This document shows positions 1 to 10,500 of a DNA stretch of 64,000 nt, piece by piece. The notes below the pieces were generated by a model. That model ran no database searches. It was not told where the DNA came from and saw only the letters and a list, made by a program, of their open reading frames with translations. A program made the position numbers and the translations under genes. The stretch's first letter is position 1. Each line of letters opens with the position of its first letter. The stretch is from Bacillota bacterium (GTDB lineage Bacteria; Bacillota; Clostridia; Acetivibrionales; DSM-1351), in assembly GCA_023412275.1 (NCBI GenBank), contig JAEYNY010000183.1, forward strand, positions 1-64,000, written 5' to 3'.

Positions 1-1
1 A

Positions 2-1021
2 TTCGGAACAAAAGTCAGGTGGGACAGGAAGGAAAACCTGATAGTACTTTCAAACAGAGATACCGGGAATATAAATGTCAGTGGCGAGGGAAATATTATA
101 ATTGCCGGAGACGGTGTAATTGTAAATATATTTGAGCCTTACGGAATAGAAACTGTATTTGACCAGATAGATGATGCTGATATGCTTTTATGTGCAAAAA
201 AACCGGAAGAGGCTATTGAAAAATATAAAAACATTTTAGAAAACCTATCAGAAAAAGAAAACCCGGAGATATATTCCCATGTTACAAATAATCTGGGGAA
301 TGCTTATATTATTCTTGCCGGATTCCGTGATGCACAAAAAAACAGCCAAAATGCTATAGTGTCCTACACTAATGCACTTAGAATTTATTCATCTGATAAG
401 CAGAGCAAAAACTATTTTATTACCTTAAATAATCTTGCAAATGCATATTTTAATTCATGGGAGGCAGCGGGGAAAAAAGATGATTTGAGAGCTGCCTCTG
501 ATATTTATGCTGAAATACAGAAATCCGGTTGTTTGGACGATACCTGTATAGAGAGTGCTTTAACCAACTATAATACGGGTATGGTTTATTATTCCCTTGG
601 GAATAAACAATTGGCTGCTGAAAGTTTTATCAAAGCGCAGAATAAATACCTCACAATCCTAAAAAAAGTAAATAAAGAGGAGAATGAAGAAATGTGGGCA
701 TTACTGCAATATAATCTGGGGAATGTCTGCAAATCCTTATCCCTGATTACCGACAAGGGAAAAAATGCTAAAAATGCTGAAAGTGCATATGAAAAAGCAC
801 TTACTGTAATGACTGTGGAGAGCTACCCTGTGGAATACGCTCAAATACACAAATTTTTAGGTGACATTTACAAGGTATTGTCAAGCTTGGACAACAACAA
901 ACGTGAATATGTCCTGAGAGCAATTGAGGAATACACCGAAAGCCTGAAAATTTACACACCTGACGAATACCCCGTCTGTAACAAACAGGTTAATGTGGAG
1001 TTGAAAACTTTAATTCATTAA
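2..1021 (+). CDS. TPR-repeat protein, 5'-truncated by window edge
   Basis: The reading frame is open from base 2, before the first internal ATG at 182, so the gene begins outside the window. The first visible residues (GTKVRWDRKENLIVLSN) look like the end of a copper-amine-oxidase-type N-terminal stalk domain, common in secreted clostridial proteins; this is a weak resemblance. The remainder is helical with several tetratricopeptide-like units, recognisable by NNLGNAY, NNLANAYF, YNTGMVYYSLG and YNLGNV, each followed by an A-x-x-x-Y/F helix. TPR arrays mediate protein-protein contacts, and no catalytic motif is visible. The gene ends just before the direct-repeat promoter region of the metabolite locus, so it is probably a separate transcription unit. 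A specific function cannot be given. Confidence 0.75.
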   Translation, partial: FGTKVRWDRKENLIVLSNRDTGNINVSGEGNIIIAGDGVIVNIFEPYGIETVFDQIDDADMLLCAKKPEEAIEKYKNILENLSEKENPEIYSHVTNNLGNAYIILAGFRDAQKNSQNAIVSYTNALRIYSSDKQSKNYFITLNNLANAYFNSWEAAGKKDDLRAASDIYAEIQKSGCLDDTCIESALTNYNTGMVYYSLGNKQLAAESFIKAQNKYLTILKKVNKEENEEMWALLQYNLGNVCKSLSLITDKGKNAKNAESAYEKALTVMTVESYPVEYAQIHKFLGDIYKVLSSLDNNKREYVLRAIEEYTESLKIYTPDEYPVCNKQVNVELKTLIH

Positions 1022-1022
1022 T

Positions 1023-1055
1023 CTTTCATAAAACTTTCATAAAACATTCATTAAT
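1023..1055 (+). promoter_or_regulatory. Three tandem 11-bp direct repeats, OmpR/PhoB-type operator candidate
   Basis: CTTTCATAAAA occurs twice in exact tandem (1023-1033, 1034-1044) and is followed by an imperfect third copy CATTCATTAAT (1045-1055). An 11-bp period of direct repeats is the spacing of OmpR/PhoB-family sites, and the unit resembles the enterobacterial Pho box CTGTCATAAA. It lies upstream of the exporter and biosynthetic genes. The OmpR-type regulator encoded at 35672-36352 is a candidate ligand; this is inference. Confidence 0.5.
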
Positions 1056-1084
1056 AATTCCATAAAAAGCTACCCCCCTGCTTA

Positions 1085-1090
1085 TATAAT
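1085..1090 (+). promoter_or_regulatory. Candidate -10 box for the biosynthetic locus
   Basis: A perfect TATAAT lies 29 bases after the direct repeats and 158 bases before the exporter start codon. No good -35 hexamer sits 16-18 bases upstream, which would fit an activator-dependent promoter using the repeats at 1023-1055. The rest of the 1022-1248 leader holds a GGAGG at 1168 without a well-spaced start codon. Confidence 0.35.
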
Positions 1091-1248
1091 AATATAAGTA
1101 TTTATATAGTGTTCCGCCAAAATCATTAAACTCCTATAATTAACGCCACACCTATTCTAACCAAACCGGAGGAACATAAATAATAAAGGATATGAATGGC
1201 ACTTTCAACCATATGAGAGTGGTATTACAACAGGGGGTGTAGGAGTTA

Positions 1249-3201
1249 ATGATAAGTGACGGCATGTTTTTGGCAATTCTATGTATTTCAGCCGTTGTGT
1301 CCTTAATAACGATATTTTATATTGTTATTTCAACAAAAGAAATTGTATGTAGAGAAAGGTATTTTAAGGGCGGGGGATTTAAAGGACTGTTCAATTTTGT
1401 AATGTCTCTTGTATTTATGGGAAGCATAGGATATTGCCTTTACAATGTACCACAAATTCTTTTTTTCGGGTCATCCTGGAACAGTCTGGAGAAAGTAGGG
1501 CCTGATAACGTTGGAAAAGTAATAATTTGTTTAAGCTTTGTGATTTCTATTCTGTACATATACTTTGTATTAACTTCGTTCTTTTATAAACCAAATGACA
1601 AACCTTATTTTATGGTAATATCCCTAAGTATAATCAGCGGTATAGGAAATTCTATAGTGGTTTTTATAATAAACAGGGCACTTGGAATCCTTGCCGGAGA
1701 CGTAGAAAAATGGGCTCTTATAGAAAGCAGACTATATATTTTCTTTATATGCGGAATACTACTTTTTACAGTAGCGGCCATGATTGTAAGAAAAAAGCTC
1801 ATATCTGTTACCAATAACATAATATTTGAAAAGCGTATTCAGATCATAGACAAAATATTAAAAGCTCCTTATATAAAGTTCTCATCTCTTGAAGACGGCA
1901 GCATCTATGCAGCATTAAATAATGACACTGAAACAATAGGAAATTTCGTAGGGCATCTGGTGGCAGGTATAACAGGAGTTATTACACTGATAACCTGCTT
2001 TGTATATCTCGCAATTCTTGATAAAAGAGGAACTCTGTTCTTTCTGATTGTGCTTATAGTTACAATATGCGTATTCCAACTGGCTGTATCAGGTGCTCAA
2101 AAATTCTTTGAGCAGAACAGAAACTATCAGACCACATTCTTCAAAAACATAAAAGACCTTGTAGAAGGCTTTAAGGAGCTTTATATCAATACAAGAAAAC
2201 GCGTGGGGTTCAGACGTGACATAGAAAACAGCTGTGAGGCTTACCGTGACTCTAGAATAGCAGGGGATTTTAAATTCACAAATGTTACCATACTGGGAGA
2301 AATTCTGTATACAGGGGTAATTGGAGCTATCGTATTTACTTTTCCAATACTGTTTGACATACAAATATCTACTTTACAAAACTTTGTACTTGTCCTCTTA
2401 TATATGGGAGGAATAATAAATGAAGCACTCTTTGCTATTGTTCCCACATGTATGAGAGTGGTAATAAGCTGGAAGAGAATAAACAGCTTTGCCGACAGCA
2501 TATCAGCAGATGAGGATTACAGGGAATCTGAAATTGAAACCGACCAAGAAAACCTCTCAATTGAATTCAGAGATGTCAAGTTTGCCTACAAAAACGAAAA
2601 TGGGGAATCATTTGAAGTTGGCCCTATAGATTATACATTCAAATTTGGAGAAATAGTTTTCATAATGGGGGGCAACGGCAGCGGAAAGTCCACTCTTGCG
2701 AAGCTCTTAACAGGTTTATACCTGCCGGATGAAGGACAGGTTATGGTTAATGGCCAAAGAGTGAATCCAAGAGAACTGGGAGCATATTTTTCATCAGTCT
2801 ACAGTGATTATCACCTTTTCGAAAAATTATATGGAATTGAATACAAGGACAAGCTCGGTGATATAGAAAGATATCTTAAAATTCTTGGAATAGACAGTAA
2901 GGTTGAAATAAAGGACGGGGAATTCAGTACACTCAAGCTGTCCTCCGGACAGAGAAAAAGACTTGCCCTATTGGTAAGCTATCTTGAGGACCGCCCCGCA
3001 TATCTTTTTGATGAATGGGCCTCTGATCAGGACCCTGAGTTCAGAAAGTTCTTCTACAAGACCCTTCTTCCGGAGTTGAAAGCAAGAGGAAAAGCCGTAA
3101 TAGCGATAACCCATGATGATAGATATTTTGATGAGGCTGATAGGATAATCAAAATGGACATGGGAAAGATAGTCAGCAGTATTGTATCGGTAAACGTGTA
3201 A
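1249..3201 (+). CDS. Cyclic-peptide-type ABC exporter (SyrD/PvdE family), fused TMD-NBD
   Basis: A half-transporter of 650 residues with permease and ATPase in one chain. The N-terminal ~420 residues contain about eight hydrophobic segments, two to three more than the usual six, as in SyrD/PvdE-type cyclic peptide exporters. The ATPase domain has Walker A GGNGSGKST at ~474-482, signature LSSGQ at ~564 and Walker B AYLFDE at ~584; the H-loop lies in AITHDD. The start ATG at 1249 follows GTAGGAG closely. It is the first gene of a forward cluster with a lipoprotein hydrolase and NRPS-PKS genes, so the likely cargo is the product of this line. By analogy with PvdE it may export a fatty-acylated precursor that is trimmed outside; that part is inference. 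Confidence 0.88.
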   Translation: MISDGMFLAILCISAVVSLITIFYIVISTKEIVCRERYFKGGGFKGLFNFVMSLVFMGSIGYCLYNVPQILFFGSSWNSLEKVGPDNVGKVIICLSFVISILYIYFVLTSFFYKPNDKPYFMVISLSIISGIGNSIVVFIINRALGILAGDVEKWALIESRLYIFFICGILLFTVAAMIVRKKLISVTNNIIFEKRIQIIDKILKAPYIKFSSLEDGSIYAALNNDTETIGNFVGHLVAGITGVITLITCFVYLAILDKRGTLFFLIVLIVTICVFQLAVSGAQKFFEQNRNYQTTFFKNIKDLVEGFKELYINTRKRVGFRRDIENSCEAYRDSRIAGDFKFTNVTILGEILYTGVIGAIVFTFPILFDIQISTLQNFVLVLLYMGGIINEALFAIVPTCMRVVISWKRINSFADSISADEDYRESEIETDQENLSIEFRDVKFAYKNENGESFEVGPIDYTFKFGEIVFIMGGNGSGKSTLAKLLTGLYLPDEGQVMVNGQRVNPRELGAYFSSVYSDYHLFEKLYGIEYKDKLGDIERYLKILGIDSKVEIKDGEFSTLKLSSGQRKRLALLVSYLEDRPAYLFDEWASDQDPEFRKFFYKTLLPELKARGKAVIAITHDDRYFDEADRIIKMDMGKIVSSIVSVNV

Positions 3202-3214
3202 TGGGGGAGTCGGA

Positions 3215-4519
3215 ATGAAAAAATTACTTGCAGGATTATTATTAATATTACTGGTTTTTCAAACAGCATGTACACAGGATTTATCTATTGTAAAAGGTTC
3301 GACGAATTATAAAGGAAATGGTGTAACTATAACGGATAAAGGAAACTATTTCGATGTATCACTTGATTTTACAAAAGGATTAAGCCACAAAGAAATAGGA
3401 AAAGAATTTGCCAAAGGAATACTTTCGGTTGTACCTGATTATGAGGCTTTAGTGGATTCATACATAGCCGAAAACCTTTTCAAAAGTGAATATAAGGAAG
3501 CTTTTTGGAGAGTTGATGATGTAAAAACACAGATTGATAAAGAATACAGAGAAGAAATTGAAGGAATGTCGGAAGTGTTTTCCGGCGGTGACAAAAATAT
3601 CAGAGGAGATAACAAAATATCAAAGGACGAGTTTTATCTGTTCAATTTATTCCTTGACGTCATCAGATCAACACAGTGCAGTTTTGTATCAGTATTTGGT
3701 TCAAAGAGTGCAACGGATAAAACAATTACAGGGAGAATTCTTGATTGGTATGGTGGAAACAAGAACCAACTACCCAGAATTCAGGCAGTTATTACTATTA
3801 AAAATACAAACGGCAGCATATGCTCCATTGGATATATGGGCTTTATGGGAATAATAACAGGATTTAATGACAGAAAGATATTTGCTGCGGTTCAGGAATC
3901 AACATCAGGGGCAGCATATTCGTCCATAGGGAAAAGGTCTTACCCGTTGGATTTAAGATATGCCTTAGAAAATACAGAAGACATGGAAAAGACCATTGAG
4001 TTTATGCAGGATGAAAAAAAGCAGTATGCGGTAAATCACCTTATTGTATTTTCAGACCCCAATGAGAGTAAAGTTTTAGAAAACAATTTCAGTGGAAGAG
4101 GTACTGGAGCGGCAAGGGTTAAGCGTGCCGTTAGAACAGATGAATCAAGACTAAATAAAGGTGTTACATGGGGAATAAAGGACGCAGTTGCTTCGGTAAA
4201 TTCATTTATTCTGGAAGGTAGCACTGACAACCATACAAGGAATAAATATAATACCAGAAGGTGGAAATACATAACAGAGCAGCTGTCCGACACAAAAGCA
4301 GAGTTTTCCCCAGAGGATATCAAAAAAATTATGACTTACACTAAAGGCTCACCAAGAGCTTTATTGGATACACGGTATTTGTATACTAAAGCCACATTGA
4401 GTATGACTGTTTTTCAGCCGGATACTCTTTCACTGGAGGTATATTTTTTCCCGAGAAATACGTTCAAAGTGCCGGATGAACCTACTTTTGAGAAAATTTC
4501 CGTATTTCAACAATATTAG
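3215..4519 (+). CDS. Lipoprotein C45-family autoproteolytic Ntn-hydrolase/acyltransferase
   Basis: The N-terminus is a lipoprotein signal with lipobox FQTAC (Cys 20), so the protein is predicted to be anchored outside the membrane. The body matches the acyl-CoA:6-aminopenicillanic-acid acyltransferase (C45, PF03417) family. A TQC motif places the presumed nucleophile at Cys155, followed by the family hallmark R-x-L-D-W (GRILDW), a G-[FY]-x-G...G segment (GYMGFMGIITGFN) and an AVQES stretch. C45 members cleave themselves to expose an N-terminal Cys and then hydrolyse or exchange amide-linked acyl chains. It sits 14 bases after the exporter and just before the FAAL-initiated synthetase, so extracellular removal or exchange of the fatty-acyl group is a reasonable role, comparable to PvdQ after PvdE. 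The substrate is unproven. Confidence 0.8.
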   Translation: MKKLLAGLLLILLVFQTACTQDLSIVKGSTNYKGNGVTITDKGNYFDVSLDFTKGLSHKEIGKEFAKGILSVVPDYEALVDSYIAENLFKSEYKEAFWRVDDVKTQIDKEYREEIEGMSEVFSGGDKNIRGDNKISKDEFYLFNLFLDVIRSTQCSFVSVFGSKSATDKTITGRILDWYGGNKNQLPRIQAVITIKNTNGSICSIGYMGFMGIITGFNDRKIFAAVQESTSGAAYSSIGKRSYPLDLRYALENTEDMEKTIEFMQDEKKQYAVNHLIVFSDPNESKVLENNFSGRGTGAARVKRAVRTDESRLNKGVTWGIKDAVASVNSFILEGSTDNHTRNKYNTRRWKYITEQLSDTKAEFSPEDIKKIMTYTKGSPRALLDTRYLYTKATLSMTVFQPDTLSLEVYFFPRNTFKVPDEPTFEKISVFQQY

Positions 4520-4539
4520 TTTATGAGGTGGTGAATAGA

Positions 4540-7500
4540 ATGTATGCTTTTAAAACATTGATAGATTTGATTGTTACAAGACAGGACGAAAAATCCAAGG
4601 GCATCACATTTATACTAAGTGAAACAGAAGAACATTTTGTATCCTATGGTGAGCTGTACCAGGGAGCAAGGGCTCTGTTATACAGTTTACAGGCATCAGG
4701 CTTTAAAAAAGGCGACGAAGTCATTTTCCAGATAGATAACAACAGACAATTTATGTTTGCTTTCTGGGCATGTATACTTGGAGGAATGATTCCGGTTCCG
4801 GTTACAACAGGGACAAACGATGAACACAAACTAAAGCTGTTTAAGATATGGGATATACTAAAAAATCCAAAAATGCTGGCTTCTGATGATTTTTTTGCAA
4901 GACTCAAAATCTTTGGAGACAAAAATGGTTTATCCCAACAAGTTGACATAATGCAAACAAGAACCTTGAGTTTGGAGAATTTGGCAAAAACAGACTGCCT
5001 CGGAGAAATTGAAAAAGCTGAGGAAAATGATATTGCATTCATTCAATTCTCTTCAGGTTCTACAGGCGACCCAAAAGGTGTAATAATCACCCACAGGAAT
5101 GTCCTGTACGATATAGGCTCTGTTATACGGTGGGTAAATATAAATTCAGAGGATTCAGGGCTGAACTGGATGCCCCTGACCCATGATATGGGGCTTATAG
5201 GTACACACATAAAGGACGTAATTGCATGTATAAATCAATACAATATCGAGACACAACTGTTTATAAGACATCCTTCATTGTGGATACAAAAAGCCAGTGA
5301 ACACAAGGTTACACTATTATATTCACCTAATTTCGGCTACAAGCATTTTCTGACCTTTTTTAAGCCAGAAGTAAAAAAGGATTGGGATTTGTCAAAGGTC
5401 AGGCTCATATACAACGGTGCAGAACCAATATCTTATGAATTGTGTGATGAATTTTTGGAAAAGCTGTCACTTTACGGCTTGAAAAGAAACTCTATGTATA
5501 CGGTTTACGGTCTGGCAGAGGGGACTATTGCAGTAACCTTTCCACGCCTTGGTGATGAAATGAGGTTTATAACCCTTGACCGTAATTACCTGAATATAGG
5601 TGACTCCGTAAGAGAAGTAGGCAAGGACGACGCCCGAGGCTGCAGCTTTGCTGATGAAGGATATCCAATATATGATTGCTATGTCCGGATATGCGACATA
5701 GCTAACAATGACATGGGTGAAAACAAAATTGGCTATATATGCATATCGGGTGCCAATGTTACATCCGGCTACTATAATAACGAGGAAGCAACCCGCAAAG
5801 CAATAACCCAAGATGGCTGGCTCAATACAGGGGATTTGGGCTTTATGAGAGACGGAAGGCTTGTTATAACAGGACGTGCTAAAGATGTAATCTTTGTAAA
5901 GGGACAAAACTACTATTCCCATGATATTGAGCGTATTGCACAGGAAGCTGAGGGGATTGACTTAGGAAAGATTGTTGCGGTGGGAGCATTCAATGAAAAA
6001 ATAAAGTCTGACGAACTGATACTCTTTGTTCTGTTTAAAATGAAAGCAGACAAATTTACAGGAACTGTACGTATTCTCAAAAAATTAATCAGTGAGAGAA
6101 TGGGAATAGAGGTGTCACAGGTAATTCCAATAAAGAGTATTCCCAAAACTACCAGCGGAAAAGTACAACGTTACAAGCTGCGTGAAAGCTATATTAATGG
6201 CGAGTTTGATACCATAAAGAACGAAATAGAATTTTTGCTTAAATCGGAAGCAGAAAGCAGACCGATTGACTTACCTCAAAATGAAATACAGGCCAAATTA
6301 GTAAGAATTTGGCAAGAAGTACTGGGTGTAAATAAAATAGGCATAAAGGATAATTTTTTTGAATTGGGTGGAGATTCTTTGAAGATTACTCAAACGATTT
6401 CCCGCATAAGAGAAGAGTTCGGAGCAGAACTTGAACAAACACTTTTGTTTGAAAACCCTGTACTTGATGTCCTGGCTGAAATCGTTGAAAAATCAGATAA
6501 AATAGCTGATGATGAAAATAGAATACAGCGTTTACAGGAGAAAGGTGCTCTACCCCTTTCATATGCTCAGCAGAGGATATGGTTTCTTGACCGACTAAAC
6601 GAAAACAGCTCCCAATACATGTTATATTCAGGCCTTAATATAAAGGGAACCCTGAATTATGATGTGCTGTTAAAGAGCTTCAATACAATTATAGAAAGAC
6701 ATGAGAGCTTAAGAACCTCCTTTTTTGAAGAGGATGGACTACCTGTGCAAACAATAGTGGACGGGGTCGGCATAGAGCTGCCTTTTATTAGCCTTGTAGA
6801 AAAACCATTAGAGAACAGAAGACAAGAAGCTATGGTTCTTGCAAAAGAGGAAATAAGCTATCCGTTTGACTTAAGTAAAGCGCCCCTTATAAGAGGGAAA
6901 TTGCTTCAAATTGAAAAAGACGAATATATTCTGATTCTGGCAGCTCACCATATTGTATTTGACGGATGGTCTTTCAAGATACTGCTGAAAGAATTGGAGA
7001 TTTTATATAATTCCTATTTGCAAAATGAAAATTATGTTTTGCCTGAACTAAAAATCTCATATTCTGACTATGCTTGTTGGCAAATAGACAGATACAAGGA
7101 AAATAGCATACAGAAGCAGCTTGTTTATTGGAAGGAGAAGTTAGGGGGGAAGCTCCCGGTACTGGAATTGCCTTTTTCAAAGCAAAGGCCTACAGTACAA
7201 ACCTATAAAGGCTCCAACTTCCGTTGCAGCCTTTCAGATGAGTTGTCTCGAAAACTAAAAAAAGGTGCGGAACAAGAAGGTGCCACACTTTATATGATTC
7301 TACTTGCAGCCTTTAAGGTCTTACTTTTTAAATATACAGGACAAGAAGACATAATCATCGGTTCACCTGTTGCAAACAGAAACCGTTCAGAGCTGGAACC
7401 ATTGATAGGGTTCTTTACAAACAATCTGGTCATTAGGACAGCTTTCAACGGAAATAGTAGCTTTCGTGAGCTTTTGAGGAATGTAAGAAATGTCACCCTT

Positions 7501-10500
7501 GAAGCATACTCTAATCAGGATGTTCCTTTTGAAAAAATAGTTGAAGAACTTAATCTGGAACGCGATATGAGTCGCAATCCCCTTTTTCAGATGTTTTTCA
7601 GCCTCCAGGATACTCCTGTACGGTCAGCAAGTCTGTCCGGCATGAGTATTTCAAGTATTGACATAGAGGGTGACACAGCGAGGTTTGACCTTTCTGTCGA
7701 TATAAACGACAGTGGGTCGGGACTGGAAGTAAACTTTGAATTTAATACAGACTTATTTGATGAAGACAGTATAAAAAGAATGGCAGGACATTACACCTAT
7801 TTATTGGAGAATTTAACTGCAAATTTTGAAACACAAATCAAAAAGTTTGATATTTTAAGTTCGGAGGAGAGTAAAACCTTACTGGAAGGCTGGAACAATA
7901 CCCGCGTGGATTTTGAAAGTGATTTGTGGATACGACTTTTTGAGAACAAGGTGTCAAATAACCCCCGTGCCATCGCCGTAGTAAAGGGAGACAGACAGCT
8001 TTCATACGGCGACCTTGACACAAGAGCCAACCAGCTTGCTAATTATCTTGTATCTCTGGGAGTCGGCCCTGAAACCATAGTAGGTATATATATGGAGCGT
8101 TCCATAGATATGCTTACGGCTTTAGTAGGTGTCCACAAGTCAGGTGGAGCATACCTTCCTATGGACCCCGTTTTTCCAAAGGACAGGCTGGAGTTTATGC
8201 TGGATAATGCACAGGTTCCTATCATTTTAACTGACTCTATAATCAAGGATACACTGCCTTTAAACAAAGCGAAAATTATCTGCATCAGTGAACAATGGAA
8301 GGAAATATCGGAACAAAGCACTGAAAAACCTGAAAACAGAGCGACATTGGATAATCTGGCATATGTAATATATACTTCAGGCTCCACTGGAAATCCCAAG
8401 GGTGTGCAGATTGAACACCGAGCATTAACAAACTTCTTACTCTCAATGGGTACAAGTACAAATATATGTGAGAAGGACAGACTTTTGGCTGTAACTACTC
8501 TTTCATTTGACATTGCAGGACTTGAAATGCTGCTGCCATTAGTAACAGGCGCCTCAGTTGTAATCGCAGGAAGAGATGAAGTAATAGACGGAGAAAAACT
8601 CATTTCTCTTATGGACAAGCATAATATTTCTATTATGCAGGCAACTCCTGCCACATGGCGAATGCTAGTAGAGGCACATTGGCAGGGCAGCAGCAAGCTC
8701 AAAATACTCTGCGGAGGAGAAGCACTGCCAAGAGATTTGGCAAATGAGCTTATGGACAGATGTTCATGTATGTGGAATGTTTATGGGCCTACTGAGACTA
8801 CAATATGGTCTACCATGATGCGCATGGATTCAAATGTAGGCCCGGTATCCATAGGAAAGCCAATTTCGAATACAACGGTATATATACTCGATAATGAAAT
8901 GAAGCCAACTCCAGTAGGGGTTCCGGGAGAACTATACATAGGTGGGGCGGGCCTTGCAAGGGGATATTTAAAACTTCCGGAGTTGACCCGGGAAAAATTT
9001 ATTTCCAACCCATTCAGCAGCCAAGAAGGTTCCAAACTATATAAAACAGGAGATATTGTCAGGTTTATGCCTGATGGAAATATAGAATTTGTAGGTCGTG
9101 GGGATCATCAGGTCAAAATACGAGGCTTCCGAATTGAATTAGGTGAGATAGAGACACTTTTAAACAAAAATCCACTGATAAGTCAGAGTGTAGTTGTATG
9201 CAAAGAAATATTCACGGGAGAAAAAGCCCTTATAGCCTATGTAATCCCAAAAACCAAGGAAACAGATACAGTTAGTTTAAGGGCTTACCTCCGTGAGAGC
9301 TTGCCTGATTATATGATACCCTCGTATTTTGTAAAGCTGGATTCCTTCCCAATGACACCAAACAATAAAATAGACAGAAAAGCTTTGCCAATACCTGAAA
9401 AATCAGCCTATGGAGCTAACTCACACATGATACAGCCGTCAAATGAGGTACAAAAAACGGTAGCAGATATCTGGAAAGAGGTTCTTGGAAGGGAAACTAT
9501 AGGACTCAATGAAAACTTCTTTGATTTGGGAGGTCATTCACTCCTTTTGGCAAAAGTACGCAGCAAAATATCTAAAACAATGAATATAGATTTGCAGGTT
9601 ATGGATTTGTTCAAATATCCTACAGTCAATACATTGTCAGAATATCTTGAACAAAGGTTGGGCAAAAAAATAGCGGTTATAGACAATAAAAAAAGTATGA
9701 CAAAAACGACTTCTTCACAAAGTAATGATATAGCAGTAATAGGTATGAGTGCAAGAGTACCCGGTGCAAAGAGTATTGATGAGTTTTGGTCAAATCTCTG
9801 TCAGGGAAAGGAATCAATAACCCGTTTCAGTGACCAAGAAATAATAGCAGAAGGTATAGCCCCCGAACTGTTAAAAAAGCCGGAATATGTGAAGGCTTGG
9901 GGTGTTTTAGAGGATGCTGACAAATTTGATGCACAGTTCTTCGGTTTTAATCCAAGGGAAGCGGAAATACTTGACCCGCAGCAGAGAATATTCCTTGAAG
10001 AAGCATGGAAGGCACTGGAGGACGCAGGCTGTGACTCCGAAAGATTCAGCGGTGCAATAGGAACCTTTGCAAGCGTCGGTATGAATACATATATAAAAAA
10101 TCTTACAGAAGACAATGAAATTGGAAATGTTGCAAATAATTATCAGATAATGATAAATAACGATAAGGACTTTCTCGCCACCAGAGTAGCTTATAAACTA
10201 AATCTGGAAGGCCCCGGATTAACTGTTCAGACAGCTTGCTCATCCTCAATGGTTGCAGTACATCTTGCTTGCAGGAGTCTTTTGAATAAAGAATGTGATA
10301 TGGCTCTGGCAGGTGGTGTAAGTATAAGGCTTCCTCAAAAAACAGGTTATATGTATCAGGAAGGAATGATACTGTCACCGGATGGACATTGCAGAGCCTT
10401 TGACGAAAAAGCAAAAGGAACAGTAGGTGGAAACGGTGCCGGAGTAGTTGTTCTAAAAAGGCTGGAGGAAGCCATAGAACAAGGGGATAACATCTGTGCA

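Noticed and set aside
1192..1242. Possible 16-residue leader peptide before the exporter
   Set aside because: GGAGG is 19 bases from the ATG and a closer AAAGGA is too near; no coding signal can be shown for so short an ORF.
8043..8702. 219-codon minus-strand ORF inside the first A domain
   Set aside because: It is antisense to a clearly conserved adenylation domain and has no family motif or ribosome binding site.
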